Source of the DNA: Zonotrichia leucophrys gambelii
Taxonomy: Eukaryota; Chordata; Aves; Passeriformes; Passerellidae
Assembly (NCBI RefSeq): GCF_028769735.1
Contig: NC_088170.1
Coordinates: forward strand, 50,935,585 to 50,999,584
Length of the DNA: 64,000 bases
Direction: 5' to 3'
Numbering within the stretch: the stretch's first letter is position 1; the number at the start of each line of letters is the position of its first letter. The notes under the pieces were generated by a model that saw nothing but the letters and a program-made list of their open reading frames with translations, had not been told where the DNA came from and did no database searches. The position numbers were made by a program, and so were the translations under genes. Of this stretch, positions 1-11,728 are shown one piece after another.

Positions 1-667
1 AGATGTTTTTATTGTGCGAAGACAGCTGGTGGCCCAGCCAGTCTTGTACACTGTCTCTCACTGCTCTTTGTCACAGATGAATTTGAAAGGACAGTGGGCA
101 GTGACAAAAGTATATACTGTGGAGAAACATCTACCTAGGCTCTCCTCTTTGTTATAAATAAGGCCATCCTTGAAAGAGGAGAATTTAAGCCCCTTTCAAA
201 ATTTAGACATATTTTATAACTTTGTATTGTAAGCTGCGCATCTTTTTTAACTGTATATTCAGACTCGCTTTCAGATTTTACTAAGAGCTTTACTTTCTGT
301 TGTTTTCACTTCTCTCCTTGTCTCTTTTAATCTTTTCTGGAATGTTTACTTCCTTTGAACAGCAATATCTATCTCTTTTTTTTTCCTTCTTATTTGCTTT
401 ATCCTGCCTAAGAAAGCGCTTGCCTGAACAAAATAGAGACAGCTGATATTAGAAGTGGTGCTTAAAGGAAAGTCTTCCAAATGAGGAAGTATAGCATCAA
501 TTTAACCCCAAAATGTCCCCAAGTAAAGAACCATAGGTTCAGTTGAAAGCAGGCAATATTATCCAAGCAAAAGACACTTTCCAGCATCTGTGGAATTATT
601 ATTTAAAACAAAAGTGAATTTATTAAATGCTTATATTAAAAGTTCTACATTATCTAGATATTTTATC
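1..667. other. AT-rich single-copy DNA, no gene seen
   Basis: No open frame of useful length, no recognisable repeat family and no RNA gene is visible here. The sequence is AT-rich with short T runs around 375-390. It may be intergenic or intronic. Confidence 0.6.
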
Positions 668-730
668 TAAATACATTTAAATTTAAATACATTTAAATTT
701 AAATACATTGAAATTTAAATTTAAATTTGT
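668..730. repeat. 16-bp AT-rich minisatellite
   Basis: About three to four tandem copies of a 16-bp unit reading AAATACATTTAAATTT. One copy carries a T-to-G change (ACATTG), and the last copies collapse into pure AAATTT repeats. The unit contains the palindrome AAATTTAAATTT, so the array can fold on itself. No coding potential. Confidence 0.85.
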
Positions 731-746
731 TATAAAATTATAAAAA

Positions 747-768
747 AAAACCATTATAAAATGGTTTT
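747..768. repeat. Perfect 8-bp inverted repeat (hairpin)
   Basis: AAAACCAT and ATGGTTTT flank the 6-base loop TATAAA, giving a perfect 8-bp stem. It lies just after the AT minisatellite. It may simply be a by-product of low-complexity AT DNA. No T run or gene context suggests a terminator. Confidence 0.6.
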
Positions 769-3700
769 AGCAATAAATAGGTTTCCTTTCATACTGCATT
801 TTTTCTCTTTAATAGTTAAACAGATTAGAGCAGGGTCTCTGTCAGATACATTTTTGAATATTGACATAATTCCATACAATGTGTAACTCACATTAGAATT
901 CATAAGTATTAGCCATGCAAATGCTCATTGCAGGAGACAGATTGATACTGTTTCTATTTTTCTTTCCTGAAAAAAGATAGACTAGAAGGAAATGAACAAG
1001 AAAAGCTTATTCATTGGTCAGTGCCACTACATTTCACAGTATAAGTGCTAGAGGGGTATACTGGAGAGGTAATAAATTTATTTGTAGTGCTGAAGCTTTT
1101 TTGAAAGCATCAAAAGGGTGGAAAATAAGGACAGAGATTTATTTGTTCAGAAAAATTATCAAAGTTAAGTGTTATTAACTTAACACTCTGACTAAGAATG
1201 CACACAAGAAACAGAAAGAGACAGAATTATATGGGCATGGGATTCTCGCGCTAAGATGATAAAAAGAAAGGGAGGCAATGTTCAGAATGAACCCAAAACC
1301 CCCCCAATCTATTGATAAGTTTATATGCAATCAAAGTATGTGTTCAGGAGGACAGAAAAATGTCTTATCTCCAAGAGAGAACTCATTCATTCATGTCTCA
1401 ATGCCATCAACCTTTGCGAACATAGAGACCATTTAAATATGCATATGAATAATATAATCTTCCAGTTGGGTGCTTATGTTTTAAAATCAAAATCTGCGTT
1501 AGAATGTGTGTTGACTGTGACATATAAATCGTTTTACTCCGTGCTGCACAATCATCGACTCTTCTAAATATAGCAAATATAGATTTTATTATGTAATGGA
1601 ATAACATTTCCTAGCTGGGTGCTTAAGCCTTAGAACTGAAATCTGCATTTTCATGTTTGAAGGCTGACAGCTGCACAGGCTCCAGGAACTCAGGCTCATA
1701 CCCTCAATACTGAGGCTTTGCACTAAATACTGATGCTGACAAGCTTTGGTGTTTATGCACTATCTCTCATGCTGTCAGTTCAGTGGCACAGCAGCAGTCT
1801 CAGGCTGCTGCAAAGCTTCTTTAAAGCCACTACAGATTTCTGGCATGCAGGTGAGGGGGTGGTGGGAAAGTGCTGTATGTGTGGGTGTATCCATAGCTGT
1901 ATCTGTATCTATATATGTAGTGGAGTATGTAGTGGAGAATTTTGCAAGGATCACACTGAACAGCTGATGTGAACTGTGAGCTTCTTCCATAGAACTGATG
2001 CAGCTCAAATTTGGCAAGGAAAAGAGCTTTATGTATCAACACATAATTCTGTCTGCCATTTGCAGCTAAAATAAGCATGGTTCCAAGGGTAGGGAGTACC
2101 AGCCTGTATTTTCTGTTCTGGTGGTTCAGAATTTGAAAATGCAAAAGGAAATTATTTTGTGCTTGCTTGAAAGGTTTAGGAGGCCCTGTAAGAAGATGGA
2201 AGCGAAATGCAGTACTACCTGGAACATTCTGGTTTGAATCTGTTGTCTATTATTTTGGCTGGCAGCCTGCTGAGAGGGAACCAAAGAGACTTGCATTAGG
2301 TTTCTCTGATGTTCATTAATTTACTTTGGTCATAAAGACTCATTCCCAGACCTCTCCTTTATCACCCTCCAAGAGCACTAAAAGGTCGGTCCATTTTCTT
2401 GTTATTTTTACCTTTTCCTTCTCTTTTCTTCCAACTTCATCCTACTCAACCAGGCACTGTAAAATTGGGGGACCTGAAAAATGAAGCTAATCCCTCCCCA
2501 TTCTTTCCCCCATAAAGCAATAGGGCAAGTCAGCAGCCCTACTGGAAAGCTCATGCCAGATTCTGTTGCCTGGATTTGCAGCAGATATTCCTTTCCTCCA
2601 GCCAATAGGAACCAATCCAAGCAGGACAGTTGGGCAGAAACCATGGTAACCAAGGGGTTTTTGGGCTCCTTTGTGTCCACTCAAATACAACTCCATTTAA
2701 AAGACATTGGCCTTGAAGCTGTGAACCCTGTCTCTGCCAGGCTGAAGGGCAGTGCTCAGATTGTCTCCCAGGGAGCCCCCAGAATGCAAAAAGGGAACTT
2801 TTGAACTGTGAACATCTACCTTCATCACCAGCTTGCCTCTTGTTCTTTGGCATGAACAGAAAAAGTGGAAACATCTTAAAATCATGGAATGAGATGTTCA
2901 GGCTACTAAGATGAGATTTCTTTATTTATTTCTGTCACATTTTTCTCACATTCATAATGCTACGTTTTGACCCTCATGCAGGTTTTGGCAGATTGGAAGA
3001 CATATAACTAATGGACCATGAAATTTTTGCAGGTGTAATTAAAAAGATATTACATCAGTAAAAATAGATTCATGCAATGGCATTTGATACTGATGCCTGT
3101 CAACCAGAAAAATAGGAAACCTTCCTGTTTCCTTAACATCTTACCTCTTTCCTCATGGCCTGGAATAAACAAGTCCAAACTTACGGATCTCATCTTCATT
3201 GCTTCTACAGCTGGATAACAAGAGTTTATTTAGAAAATACACCCTGCTCCTTTGTATATATGTGAACTCTCCATAACACATATGTCTATAAATGTGCTCC
3301 TGTTTGTAGTTGGAAGGCAAGTGCCATGTGCAAACCCTTAAAGCTTTATCAGTTAATCACAGGCTTCTCCTTGCCTTGTGGTTTTCCTCTGATCATCCCG
3401 AGTTTGAATAGTAACATGCTATCATTTGTCCTGTATAGTTTGAATGGCTGATGATTATATAAAGAACATTTCTCAGACAATCAGTTTTATTTAATACTCT
3501 ATGCTGTGTTAACAATGAATTTTTAGAGGGCTGTTACTTATACCTGCAGCAATGTCTGTAAGTCTGAGTATGAAGAGAGTGGAAGGAAATTTCCAAGAGA
3601 GAAAGCAATTTTGCTTCAATTTCCCATTAATCTTTCTTTTCACTAATGATTTTATGCAAAATTTTTTATGCTTTGGGGTTTTTTCTGAAGTTTCATATTC

Positions 3701-4994
3701 ATGATCATATCTTTCAACTTCCTTATAGATATGTCATTCATTCTACCACTCTCCTGAGCAGCACATTTCACCAGGTACTAGGTGAGCACTTCTAATTGGA
3801 AAACCTTTGCAAATCCTTATTTACATACACATCTGCTGGACCTTGTTCTATTGTATAAACAGCCTTGGAGACTAACAATATGGTCATGAAAAGTTACAGA
3901 GCAAATCTGAAGAAATAATTTCAAAGAGTCTTTTTGACTCCTCTTTGTGGTGCTCATCCTCCAGCCTGTATTGACACTGTGGATTGCCCCAGTGCAGATG
4001 CAGCACCTTGAAATTGGCCTTGTGGAACCTCATGAGTTTCACTTGGGCTCCCTTCTTGAAATATCAATTTTTTATTATTATTACATTTTTATGTTTAAAA
4101 ATTTTATATCTATATTAAATTGTATTGTGGGTAGGTCCTGCTGCCTAATGAAATGACAGGTACCTAACACAGTACCAGTCTGATGCTGGTACCAGAACCA
4201 CATTGGGAGCCATTCTGGGACTATTTCCATTTCAGCAGAGTACACACAGAGCTCATCACTGGCCCAAGTTTATTTTATCTTTCCTTTCAGCACAAATTTC
4301 CCCCCACATGATGAAAAATAACATGGAAAGGTAATAAGATTCTGATCAATATCTCAGTGCAATAGCTCAAAAGTCTCATCCTAGTGAGGAAACATCTCAA
4401 AATGAAACATCCTAATAAAACCCTTTTTAATCCTGCAAAAATAACAAGTACAAAATCCTGACAAAAGCACTTTTTTTGTTGAAACACTGAAACTGAGAGC
4501 AGGTATTTCTGAACATCAGTTAATAACTTTTCAGATATGTCATTACATTTTCCCTAGAAATTGCACGGTACCTTTGGATCCATTCCAGTCCTTTCTTTGA
4601 CCTACAGGTTAGGCAGTACTAGGCAGGTTTTACAGCACAGCAGTGGAAGAAATATCTGCTGATATTGTTTTTTGAATGTCACAAGGAGTCAGATAGGAAG
4701 ACTCTTGGAAATTAAATCTTCGGATTTGCTCTGCAATTTTTTGTGCATATATTGTCACTTTCCAAGATTGTTTTTACAATGGGATAAAGTCCAGCAGATG
4801 CATATAAATAATGATGTGCAAAGATTTTCCAATTAAAAGTGCTCATCTAGTAACCCTGAATGTGCTTACTGACCTGAGACCAGAGTAGAGCAAAGGAATT
4901 CCGCAGAAGCTGGGATGGATGCAGCCACAATCCAAAGTGGAGAGCTGAAATCCCAGATAGCTACTGCTTGTGAGAGGAAGGAGGAGTGGAGTTC
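769..4994. other. AT-rich single-copy DNA with a GC-richer patch at 2.4-2.9 kb
   Basis: No gene can be supported. Short frames at 1.3-2.1 kb have no recognisable domain and overlap on both strands. The stretch 2480-2800 is noticeably less AT-rich, is open on both strands for about 100 codons and contains two CCAAT boxes and a palindromic CCATGG core. I see no clear splice signals or protein similarity there, so I leave it as possible regulatory DNA. Confidence 0.5.
2602..2651. promoter_or_regulatory. Two CCAAT boxes next to an X-box-like palindrome
   Basis: CCAAT occurs at 2602-2606 and again at 2612-2616, a 10-bp spacing close to one helical turn. About 25 bases on, at 2637-2651, the minus strand reads GGTTACCATGGTTTC, close to the RFX X-box (GTTRCCATGGYAAC) apart from the two bases before the final C. 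CCAAT is bound by NF-Y, and NF-Y and RFX sites often co-occur in ciliary and MHC-II promoters. No adjacent gene start is visible, so this is a sequence match only. Confidence 0.2.
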
Positions 4995-5059
4995 TGGAGT
5001 GGGGCTTTGATGATCCTAGTAGGTTGCTTCCAACTCAGAATGTTCTGTGACTCTGTGAG
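4995..5059 (+). mobile_element. CR1 LINE, 3'-terminal fragment
   Basis: The stretch carries the typical CR1 3' end in sense orientation: a GGGGCTTTGATGATCC block, then TTGCTTCCAACTCAGAA, and the tail TTCTGTGACTCTGTGA. CR1 is the main non-LTR retrotransposon of birds and is usually 5'-truncated, as here, where only the last roughly 65 bases are recognisable. It stops exactly where the next CR1 copy begins. Confidence 0.8.
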
Positions 5060-5731
5060 AAGAACTTGGAATGCTGGTAGATAAAAACAGGATGTGAGGT
5101 GGCATCCTCACATGTGCTCACTGCCCACAAAATTAAATATATCCTGGGCTGCATCAAAAGGAACATGACCAGCAAGTTGAGGGAGGTTGTTCTCCCCCTC
5201 TACACTGCTCTGTGAGTGCAGAGCCCACCTAGAGTGCTGTGTGCAGCTTTGGAGTCCCCAGCACAGGATGGACCCGGACCTGTTTGAGATGGTCCAGAGG
5301 AGAGCCACAAGTGTGATCTGGAGCACCTCTCCCATGAAAACAGGCTGACAGTTGGGATTATTCAGTCTTGAGAGTAAAAGGCTCTGGGTACACCTTATTG
5401 TGACCTTTCAATATTTGAACAGATCTTAAATTAAGGAGGGAACAAATATTTTAATGGGTCTTATTGCAGCAGGAAAAGCAAAAATAGTTTAAAAATAGAT
5501 TCAAACAAGAAATTATAAAGAAATTTTTTTTACAGTGATGGCAGTGAAACACTGGCACAGGTTGGCCACAGAGAGGGGAGATACCCCATCCCTGGAAATG
5601 CTCTAGGCCAGGCTGGACTGGGTTCTGAGCAACATAAAGCAGTTGAAGATAGATGTGCCCATGACAGGGAGGTTGTTCTAGGGTATCTTTGAAGGTCCTT
5701 TCCAACACAAATCTTTCTATGATTTTTTGAT
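5060..5731 (+). mobile_element. CR1 LINE, 5'-truncated copy with decayed ORF2 end
   Basis: Sense-oriented CR1 of about 670 bp. The early part decodes in pieces to the C-terminal region of CR1 ORF2 (reverse transcriptase protein): peptides such as ILGCIKRNMTSKLREVVLPL are readable around 5144-5205, followed by a region matching the RPHLE and VQRRA blocks. Stops and frameshifts break the frame, so no protein is made. A central AT-rich part (about 5400-5530) is strongly diverged. The 3' end has the GGTCCTTTCCAAC block and a degenerate TTTCTATGATTTTTTGA tail. It begins right at the tail of another CR1. Confidence 0.88.
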
Positions 5732-8263
5732 CTTTATATTTTGATATAAAAAGCATTATTGGGGACTCAGGACAAACTCAAGGAGAAAACCCGTTGTTTT
5801 CATCACTGTCCTATACAGTTTTTCACTTTGAAATTGCACTATCTATTGCTTCATTGCTTTTCTGTAAATGGTACAACTATCTCAGTAGTTCCAACTAAAT
5901 GTTTATTTTTTAAAATTCCTTACAAATTTAACAAAAGTTTCAGCAATAAGCACATCAGTGGATTACTCCTGCAAGTTTAACACCAGCTGCTGTATATTTT
6001 CTGTTTGATATTCTGAAAACAACATGATTTATCATCTTTACTGGTTTATTACTTTGGAAGATCTACATTTTTCATTAATCAGTGTTCGAGCAAGACACTA
6101 ATCATAAAAACATCTGAGACTAATATAAGAAAAATGGAAATAAGCACCTCTGTGATAAAGACCTGAAAAGGTCTTGGGATGCAAATAAAACAAACATAAG
6201 AAAAATCTGCATAATCTCCCACAAGCATTACCGAGGCAGAGAATTCCAATTTTCTCACATATTCTGACATGATGAGTATTAAAGCTGTTCAAGACACTAC
6301 AGTGTAGCTGGGTATTTACAGAACAAGGATGTGCAGCTTATAAATAATTTTTATTTTATTTCAGTACTTGTCAAAAATTCAAATTAAAACATCATTACCT
6401 TTATTGAGAAGTAGAAGAAGTTTTAATTAAAGGGAAAATATGCTATGTATATTAGAGAAAAACCTGTTGATAACTTACCAACTAAATTTTAAAAATTGAA
6501 CCAGACTATATTCTGGACACAGGCAGTAAAAATCTTTTAAAGCAATCACCAGACAGTGTTAGCCAATGTAAGAGGAGACATCCCCTTAAACCTGTCCTCA
6601 TTTGTGACTATTCTTGTGAATAGTTTGAAGCTCAGATTTCTTTATTTACGTTTGTACTCTCAGCATTTTTATTAGTATTGCAACCACAGGGACAGATACT
6701 TCCTGAAGCTATTCAGATATGAGGGGTCTGATGCAGGGGTATCTGTCCCTCTCCATGGGCTATAGTTTGTCTCTAACTCCTGGTCTCACTGGTGTAGTGG
6801 CCTCCTCAGCTGTTTATTGCTCTCTGAGTCTGATACTGAAAAATTCTGCATGCTAAAATTGAGTGTAAGCATATTAAGCAAGATACTGAGTAATGAGTTT
6901 CTAATTTATGTTGCTTGGATGTTAGAATGCTACAGCACATGTCTAATTACATTTTTATCAGCTTTAGCAAATTACTAGGTTAACAGCTAGCCCCAGGTGA
7001 TCAGTTAATACAACCAACTAGACTGTGTGTAAATAAAGGAGCACAAACCAATATGTTTGTTGTCAAAAAAGCGCTTCAAATATTAAATGGCCTCTGATGA
7101 CACAAGGGCAAAAGGCTGTCTGCCTGGATAAACTTTCAGAGTCTAGTTTCTGAGTTTTGAGAATTTCTTCTGAAAAATTTTCCTCTCTGCTCAAGACTAT
7201 TTTTTCATTCCTAGTCCTGGTGTTCTTCCAGGATAGCCTTCTTTCCTGGATATCAAAATGTCCCTAGTTTCCTTAATTTCACAGTATTGAGTGTGACTTT
7301 GATCATGCCCCTGCCTTGTTCTTCAGTGTGACTCATTTTCTCACTTCTATGCTTAGCTCCTACAATCTAGAGTTCACCTTAGTTCACCTACAATCCAGAC
7401 CTTTCACTGGAAAGATCTCTGTCATTCCAGCTCTTTGGCATGTCACGTCCCACCTTCGGTTCCACCCCAGCTCCAGCCTGGCCAGGACCGTGGGTGGACA
7501 GCACTGGTGTGCTCCAGTTGAAATACTTTTCCATACCTAATATATGGTTCATGCCATAATACTGACCTTACACTGAAAGTTACCACATTGAATCTAGCAG
7601 GTGCCAGAGCTGCTGTGCCTCAGAGATTCCCAAATTCTGTCTTCAGCTGAAATCATTACCAGATTGTAACAACTTGCATTAAATTTTAATGTATCAGTGA
7701 GAATGAAACTTTGGTGTGAAAAAGGCATTTTGATTTGCCTAGACATGACAAGAGACTAATTCAAGAGAAACCACAGCTAAGTACCTGTTGTTGAAATTCA
7801 ATAAAAAAGTATCTTTCAATCACATTTTGAGCAACACCAATAAACTTGCCTTTATGGTTAAAAAGAAAATAGCCTCCTGTTATTAGGTTTTGAAAGTAAT
7901 TATTAGACTATTTCGAATAACTTAATTCTATTTTAAAATGATAAACCCTTCCAGCAATATGTTTTTGCTCAGGAAAGCTTGAATTGCAGACTGGTATTTG
8001 AAAAGTGGTGGGTAGAGGAGCACCATTTAGAGTAATGAAAAACTAAAATAATCTTCCTTGACTAAAGAAACTATTAGTGTAGCTTCAGACATTGAGCCAT
8101 GTAAACTAAGATAGTAAGGGTACAAATAACAATCTCCTCAGGACTTTCTGAAAGTGCATGTTATGTAGGGCATTCTACAATTAGCTTTCTCCAGACGTCC
8201 ATCTGGATCTTTATCCAGGCTCACAGAACTTCAAGCTGATAAAATTGCTTGCACACTAATGAT
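5732..8263. other. AT-rich single-copy DNA, no gene seen
   Basis: Only short frames without recognisable similarity, and no repeat family I can name. A somewhat GC-richer block at 7290-7540 is open for 74 codons on the plus strand but shows no domain. Confidence 0.55.
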
Positions 8264-8596
8264 TCAGCCGTAATCTGCAATCTCAGCATGCACTGTAAGT
8301 GAAGAATAGCTGTGTTTGTGCTGTGGCTGGAAGAAGTCCAAAGTAAACTGCAGTTCCTCGGGAGCCGATGGCTGGAACTCAGTACTGAGTGTCTCTGATG
8401 ACTGAATAATGCCCCAGCAAGGTGGAACATAAAGCCCCACTGCTGGAGACACCTCTTCTGAAAAAACACTGAGCTCTGTAACACAGAGTGAAAACCTCCT
8501 AACAGTCCTGGCAGCAGCAAAGTGTCCAGCTGCCCATTCTGGCTGCCTAACACTCGCTCCTTCACCTCTCATTTTCTCCAAAAGGTTGCTGCTCAT
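8264..8596 (-). pseudogene. Possible coding remnant resembling an ASH/MSP-type domain
   Basis: This minus-strand frame is open for 110 codons. Its second half (residues 47-106) has the pattern of the ASH/MSP beta-sandwich found in cilia and centrosome proteins such as HYDIN, CFAP47, CFAP65 and DLEC1: EVSPAVG, then VPP, then ETLSTEFQPSAPEELQ, then SYSSLTVHAEI. In that family the expected order is a V-x-P-x-x-G turn, a PP turn, a strand ending F-x-P, then L-x-V. A splice-acceptor-like TTTTTTCAG sits just before residue 47 (exon would begin near 8457). No good donor follows, and the frame ends in TGA after DYG. It could be a last exon, an exon relic or chance. The gene is not identified. Confidence 0.25.
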
Positions 8597-8599
8597 GTG

Positions 8600-8990
8600 A
8601 CTTGCTGATTTGTTTGAGGATAAAACTTACTGCTGCTTTAGTTATCTGCTATATTATTAAGTGATGATTTATGAGAAGTTTTAATGTAAAAACTGGTGAA
8701 TTGCTCCTAACAAAACCCAGTCCTTCCAAAGAAGCAGTGAGAATTGTGTGGGTATGTCCAAAGCAGGGAGGGGCAGCTGAGCTGAGCTGAAGCACCCAGG
8801 GGCTGCTGGCTGGGACTGGCTGGGCAAAGAGAACATAACAGGAATGATGAGTGGAAGGGAAAAGCATGAAGATGGTTGTACAGGAATTGGTTGAAAGGAT
8901 GGCAGAAGAGGATGCTGCTAGGAACAGGCTGGGAGGAGCCTGAGGTCATTTGAGAACATGGTCTGGCAAGGGACCTGTAGTTACACAAAG
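8600..8990. other. Single-copy DNA before a CR1 insertion
   Basis: Moderately GC-rich DNA with short frames on the minus strand only. No recognisable protein or repeat. Confidence 0.5.
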
Positions 8991-9776
8991 TCACAGAATC
9001 ACAGAATTGTTAGAATTGGAAGAGAATTCTGGAGATCCTCTAGTCCAATCCCCTAGCCAAGGCAGGGTCACCTAGAACAGGTGACACAGGCATTTTTACA
9101 GGTGGATTTTGGATGTCTCCTCTCAGAGAGATTCCACTACCTCGCTGGGCAGCCTGTTCCAGTGCTCTGCTATCCTTGATGTGAAGAACTCCTTCCTCAT
9201 GTTGAAATGAAACTTCCTGTGTTTTAGTTTATGGACATTGCTTCTCATTCTGCCACTGGGAACCACAGGAAGAGTCTGGCACCATCCTCTTGGCACCTGC
9301 CTTTGAGGTATTTGTATGCATTGATGAGATCCCCTCTCATTCTCCCCTGGCCTGAACAAGCCCTGCTCCCACAAGTCTTTCCTCACAAGAGAGATGCTCC
9401 AGTCCCCAGATCATCTTTGTGGCCTCTGCAGGACCCACTCTGGTGCTTCCTTGTCTTCCCTGTGCTGAGGAGCCCAGAGCTGGAGCCAGCCCTGCAGGTG
9501 TGGCCTCACTGGGGCTGAGTAGAGGGGCAGGATCACCACCTTCAGCCTGCTGGCCACACTATTCCCAATGCACTCCAGGATGCCACTGGCCCTCCTGGCT
9601 GCAGGGGCTCCCTGCTGGCACACTGTCAGCTTGTGATCCACCCAGGCCCCCAGGTCCCTGTCAGCAGAGCTGCTCTCTGTCGTGTCAGCCCCAACCTGTG
9701 CTGGAACCTGGGGTCATTCCTCTCCTGGTGCACAACCTTGCTCTTGCCCTTTTTGAGCCACACTAAGTTTCTCTCT
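8991..9776 (-). mobile_element. CR1 LINE, antisense, with C-terminal ORF2 remnants
   Basis: The element lies on the minus strand. Its 3' tail is at 8991 (TCACAGAATCACAGAATT on the plus strand) and its truncated 5' side is near 9776, giving almost 790 bp. Decoded on the minus strand it gives the C-terminal portion of the CR1 reverse-transcriptase protein in separate pieces: 9641-9411 with VILPLYSAPVRPHLQ and LWAPQH blocks, and 9386-9123 with HKLKHRKFHFNMRKEFFTSR and HWNRLPSEVVES blocks. A frame break near 9390-9410 separates them, so the copy is dead. It is the longest CR1 copy in the window and of the same general subtype as the one at 63.56 kb. Confidence 0.93.
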
Positions 9777-9784
9777 ACCTAATT

Positions 9785-9966
9785 CTTCAGTTTGTGGACT
9801 ACATCATATTTTTGAGCTTTTTTTTCCTTCCTGATGTTTTGTTTTGTTTTTAATTTATTGTGGTTTTATTTTTTACGTTGTAGATTTGGTGGGAGTTTTT
9901 GATTTGGTTTCTGGTTGAGTTTGTTTTTTTTTTCTTTGTTGGTTTATTTGTCCTATTTTTTAAAAG
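9785..9966. repeat. T/G-rich low-complexity tract
   Basis: About 180 bases made up mainly of T and G on the plus strand, with runs of 8 to 10 T and many GTTT and TTTG steps. It starts right at the truncated 5' edge of the neighbouring antisense CR1. It may be a preferred landing site or an old low-complexity repeat. Confidence 0.6.
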
Positions 9967-11640
9967 AAAACCAGGAGCACAAAAATACACCTAACACCAC
10001 AAAAAAATTGACTAAGTCTTTACAAAATTCATCAGAATTAAGCACTCAGAATTTAGGAAATGCATTTGGGGGTATTTGTACAATGATCCCAAGGTGCATA
10101 TGCAATAAGATTAAAAAGGATTGATAGCTTTCCAGGATATAATTAACAAACTAACTTCATGAACTTCTCATTTTTTAAAGACTGAAATGGGTTTCAGAGC
10201 TCTATCAGACTGAAAAGATGCAGTCAGGAATGCTTCCTGCCCCTTACATTGACAGACTCATAGGATTCTGGAATCAAACACCTGAAGCTGGCCAGCTGTG
10301 CAACTTGTCCGTGTCCCACAAGCCCACGTCTCCTCATGTTTGCCATTTTTCCGTTTGTTCATGCCAGAATCAGGGGTCCCATGTCTCTTTTTCAGGGCAC
10401 CCTGAGCCCTCACCCACAAACCCTTTAGTTTAAATGTGAGGATGTTGCAGTATCTCTGCTATGTAAATAAGAGTTGAACAGCTTCTGCTCCTGGAGTGGA
10501 GGCTTGCAGATCTCTTGGGATCTCTTTACAGATCATTGTATTTTCAAATGTCTTTAAGGCTTTAACGTTAAATGCTTTTCTTGCCTTTTAAATCTTCTCA
10601 TTCGTTGGAATTTTGAAAACTCAAGCATTTTAGAAAGGTGAAGATACTTTGTTATTTAAAATCTGACCTTTAACTAGCTCCAGCTATGGTAGTCTTAAAT
10701 TGCCTCAAACTTCACTATTTATTTCAGCTTTATCCAGTGCACAGGACAGAGGGAAGCCAAGTAATAAAATAGTACTTGATACTTGTTTTATGTTTAGTCA
10801 TTTATTTCATGACCCCTTGGGAATTTATTGCATACTGACGCGAAGAGAAAATTAGTATGGTCAGGAGCTTTTCATCACTGAATCTAAATGTTTCACAGAA
10901 ACTAAAGAGTGATTTTTAATTATGCAAACATTTAATAGCTGATAACATCATGGCCATTTTCTGTCTTTCATGTGTTTTGCTCTCTAATCCCTTTTAAAAA
11001 TAACTAGTGCATGTGCTTCAGAATCTAAGAGTTGCATTTATCACACTTTGAAAAATTTCATTAGAGAAGGACTATTCAGCATAAAATAATAAGTAGGTGA
11101 TCAGACAATCTAAGAAATTACAGTAAGCTTTCTACTACATAAATATCAATCAAATAGTGCTAAAAATCAGAATGTTTTGAAGCAAAAGCAAACATAGGTG
11201 CTAACTGGGCCTAGAACATGCGTACATTGTAAAAAGCAGACCCTCAGAAGACATTATAAAAAGTTTTGGAATTTTCCTTTTCTCCTTTTTGTCCCCTTTC
11301 CTGTAGTGTAGAAAATAAACAGGCTTTTAAGCCCAGGCAGGCCAGCCCATAACTCAAAAACTGATGTTGCTGGGCTGAGATTGATTTACATCTCTGTGTA
11401 GAGGCACAGTTTGGTATTGTATCTTAAAAGGTGGGTGCTTGCCCTTGAGGGCAGAAATGCAGCAAAATCCAGACACATAAAATGACCTTTACAAAGAAAG
11501 TGACTGGAAGCAATGATCACTCATTAAAAGACTTTATTGTTTTTTAATGTTGGGTGTTTTTCCCCCAAGAGTGGCAAATGCTGGAAAAGAAGGGTTGTTT
11601 ATAGTTCCACAGGGAAAAAAAATCACTCATTAAAGACACA
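9967..11640. other. AT-rich single-copy DNA, no gene seen
   Basis: Only short frames, none recognisable. No repeat family identified. Confidence 0.55.
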
Positions 11641-11728
11641 AGATACATATACATATACATTTACATATATATATATATATGTATATATCTATATACATAT
11701 ATATATATGTATATATCTATATATATAA
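11641..11728. repeat. TA-rich microsatellite (ATAC / TA repeats)
   Basis: Begins with TACATA-type hexanucleotide steps and passes into (TA)n interrupted by GTATATATCTATATA. The block made of a TA run plus GTATATATCTATATA occurs twice in tandem with a period of about 33 bases. A 63-codon frame through it (Y/I/T-rich end) is a by-product of the repeat. Confidence 0.9.

Noticed and set aside
2481..2874. Overlapping frames of about 100 codons on both strands
   Set aside because: Neither strand gives a recognisable domain. The patch is simply less AT-rich; only its motif content is reported.
9123..9386. 87-codon minus-strand frame as an independent gene
   Set aside because: It is the C-terminal ORF2 remnant of the CR1 element at 8991-9776.
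11537..11728. 63-codon plus-strand frame ending in Y/I repeats
   Set aside because: Its second half is the translation of the TA-rich microsatellite.
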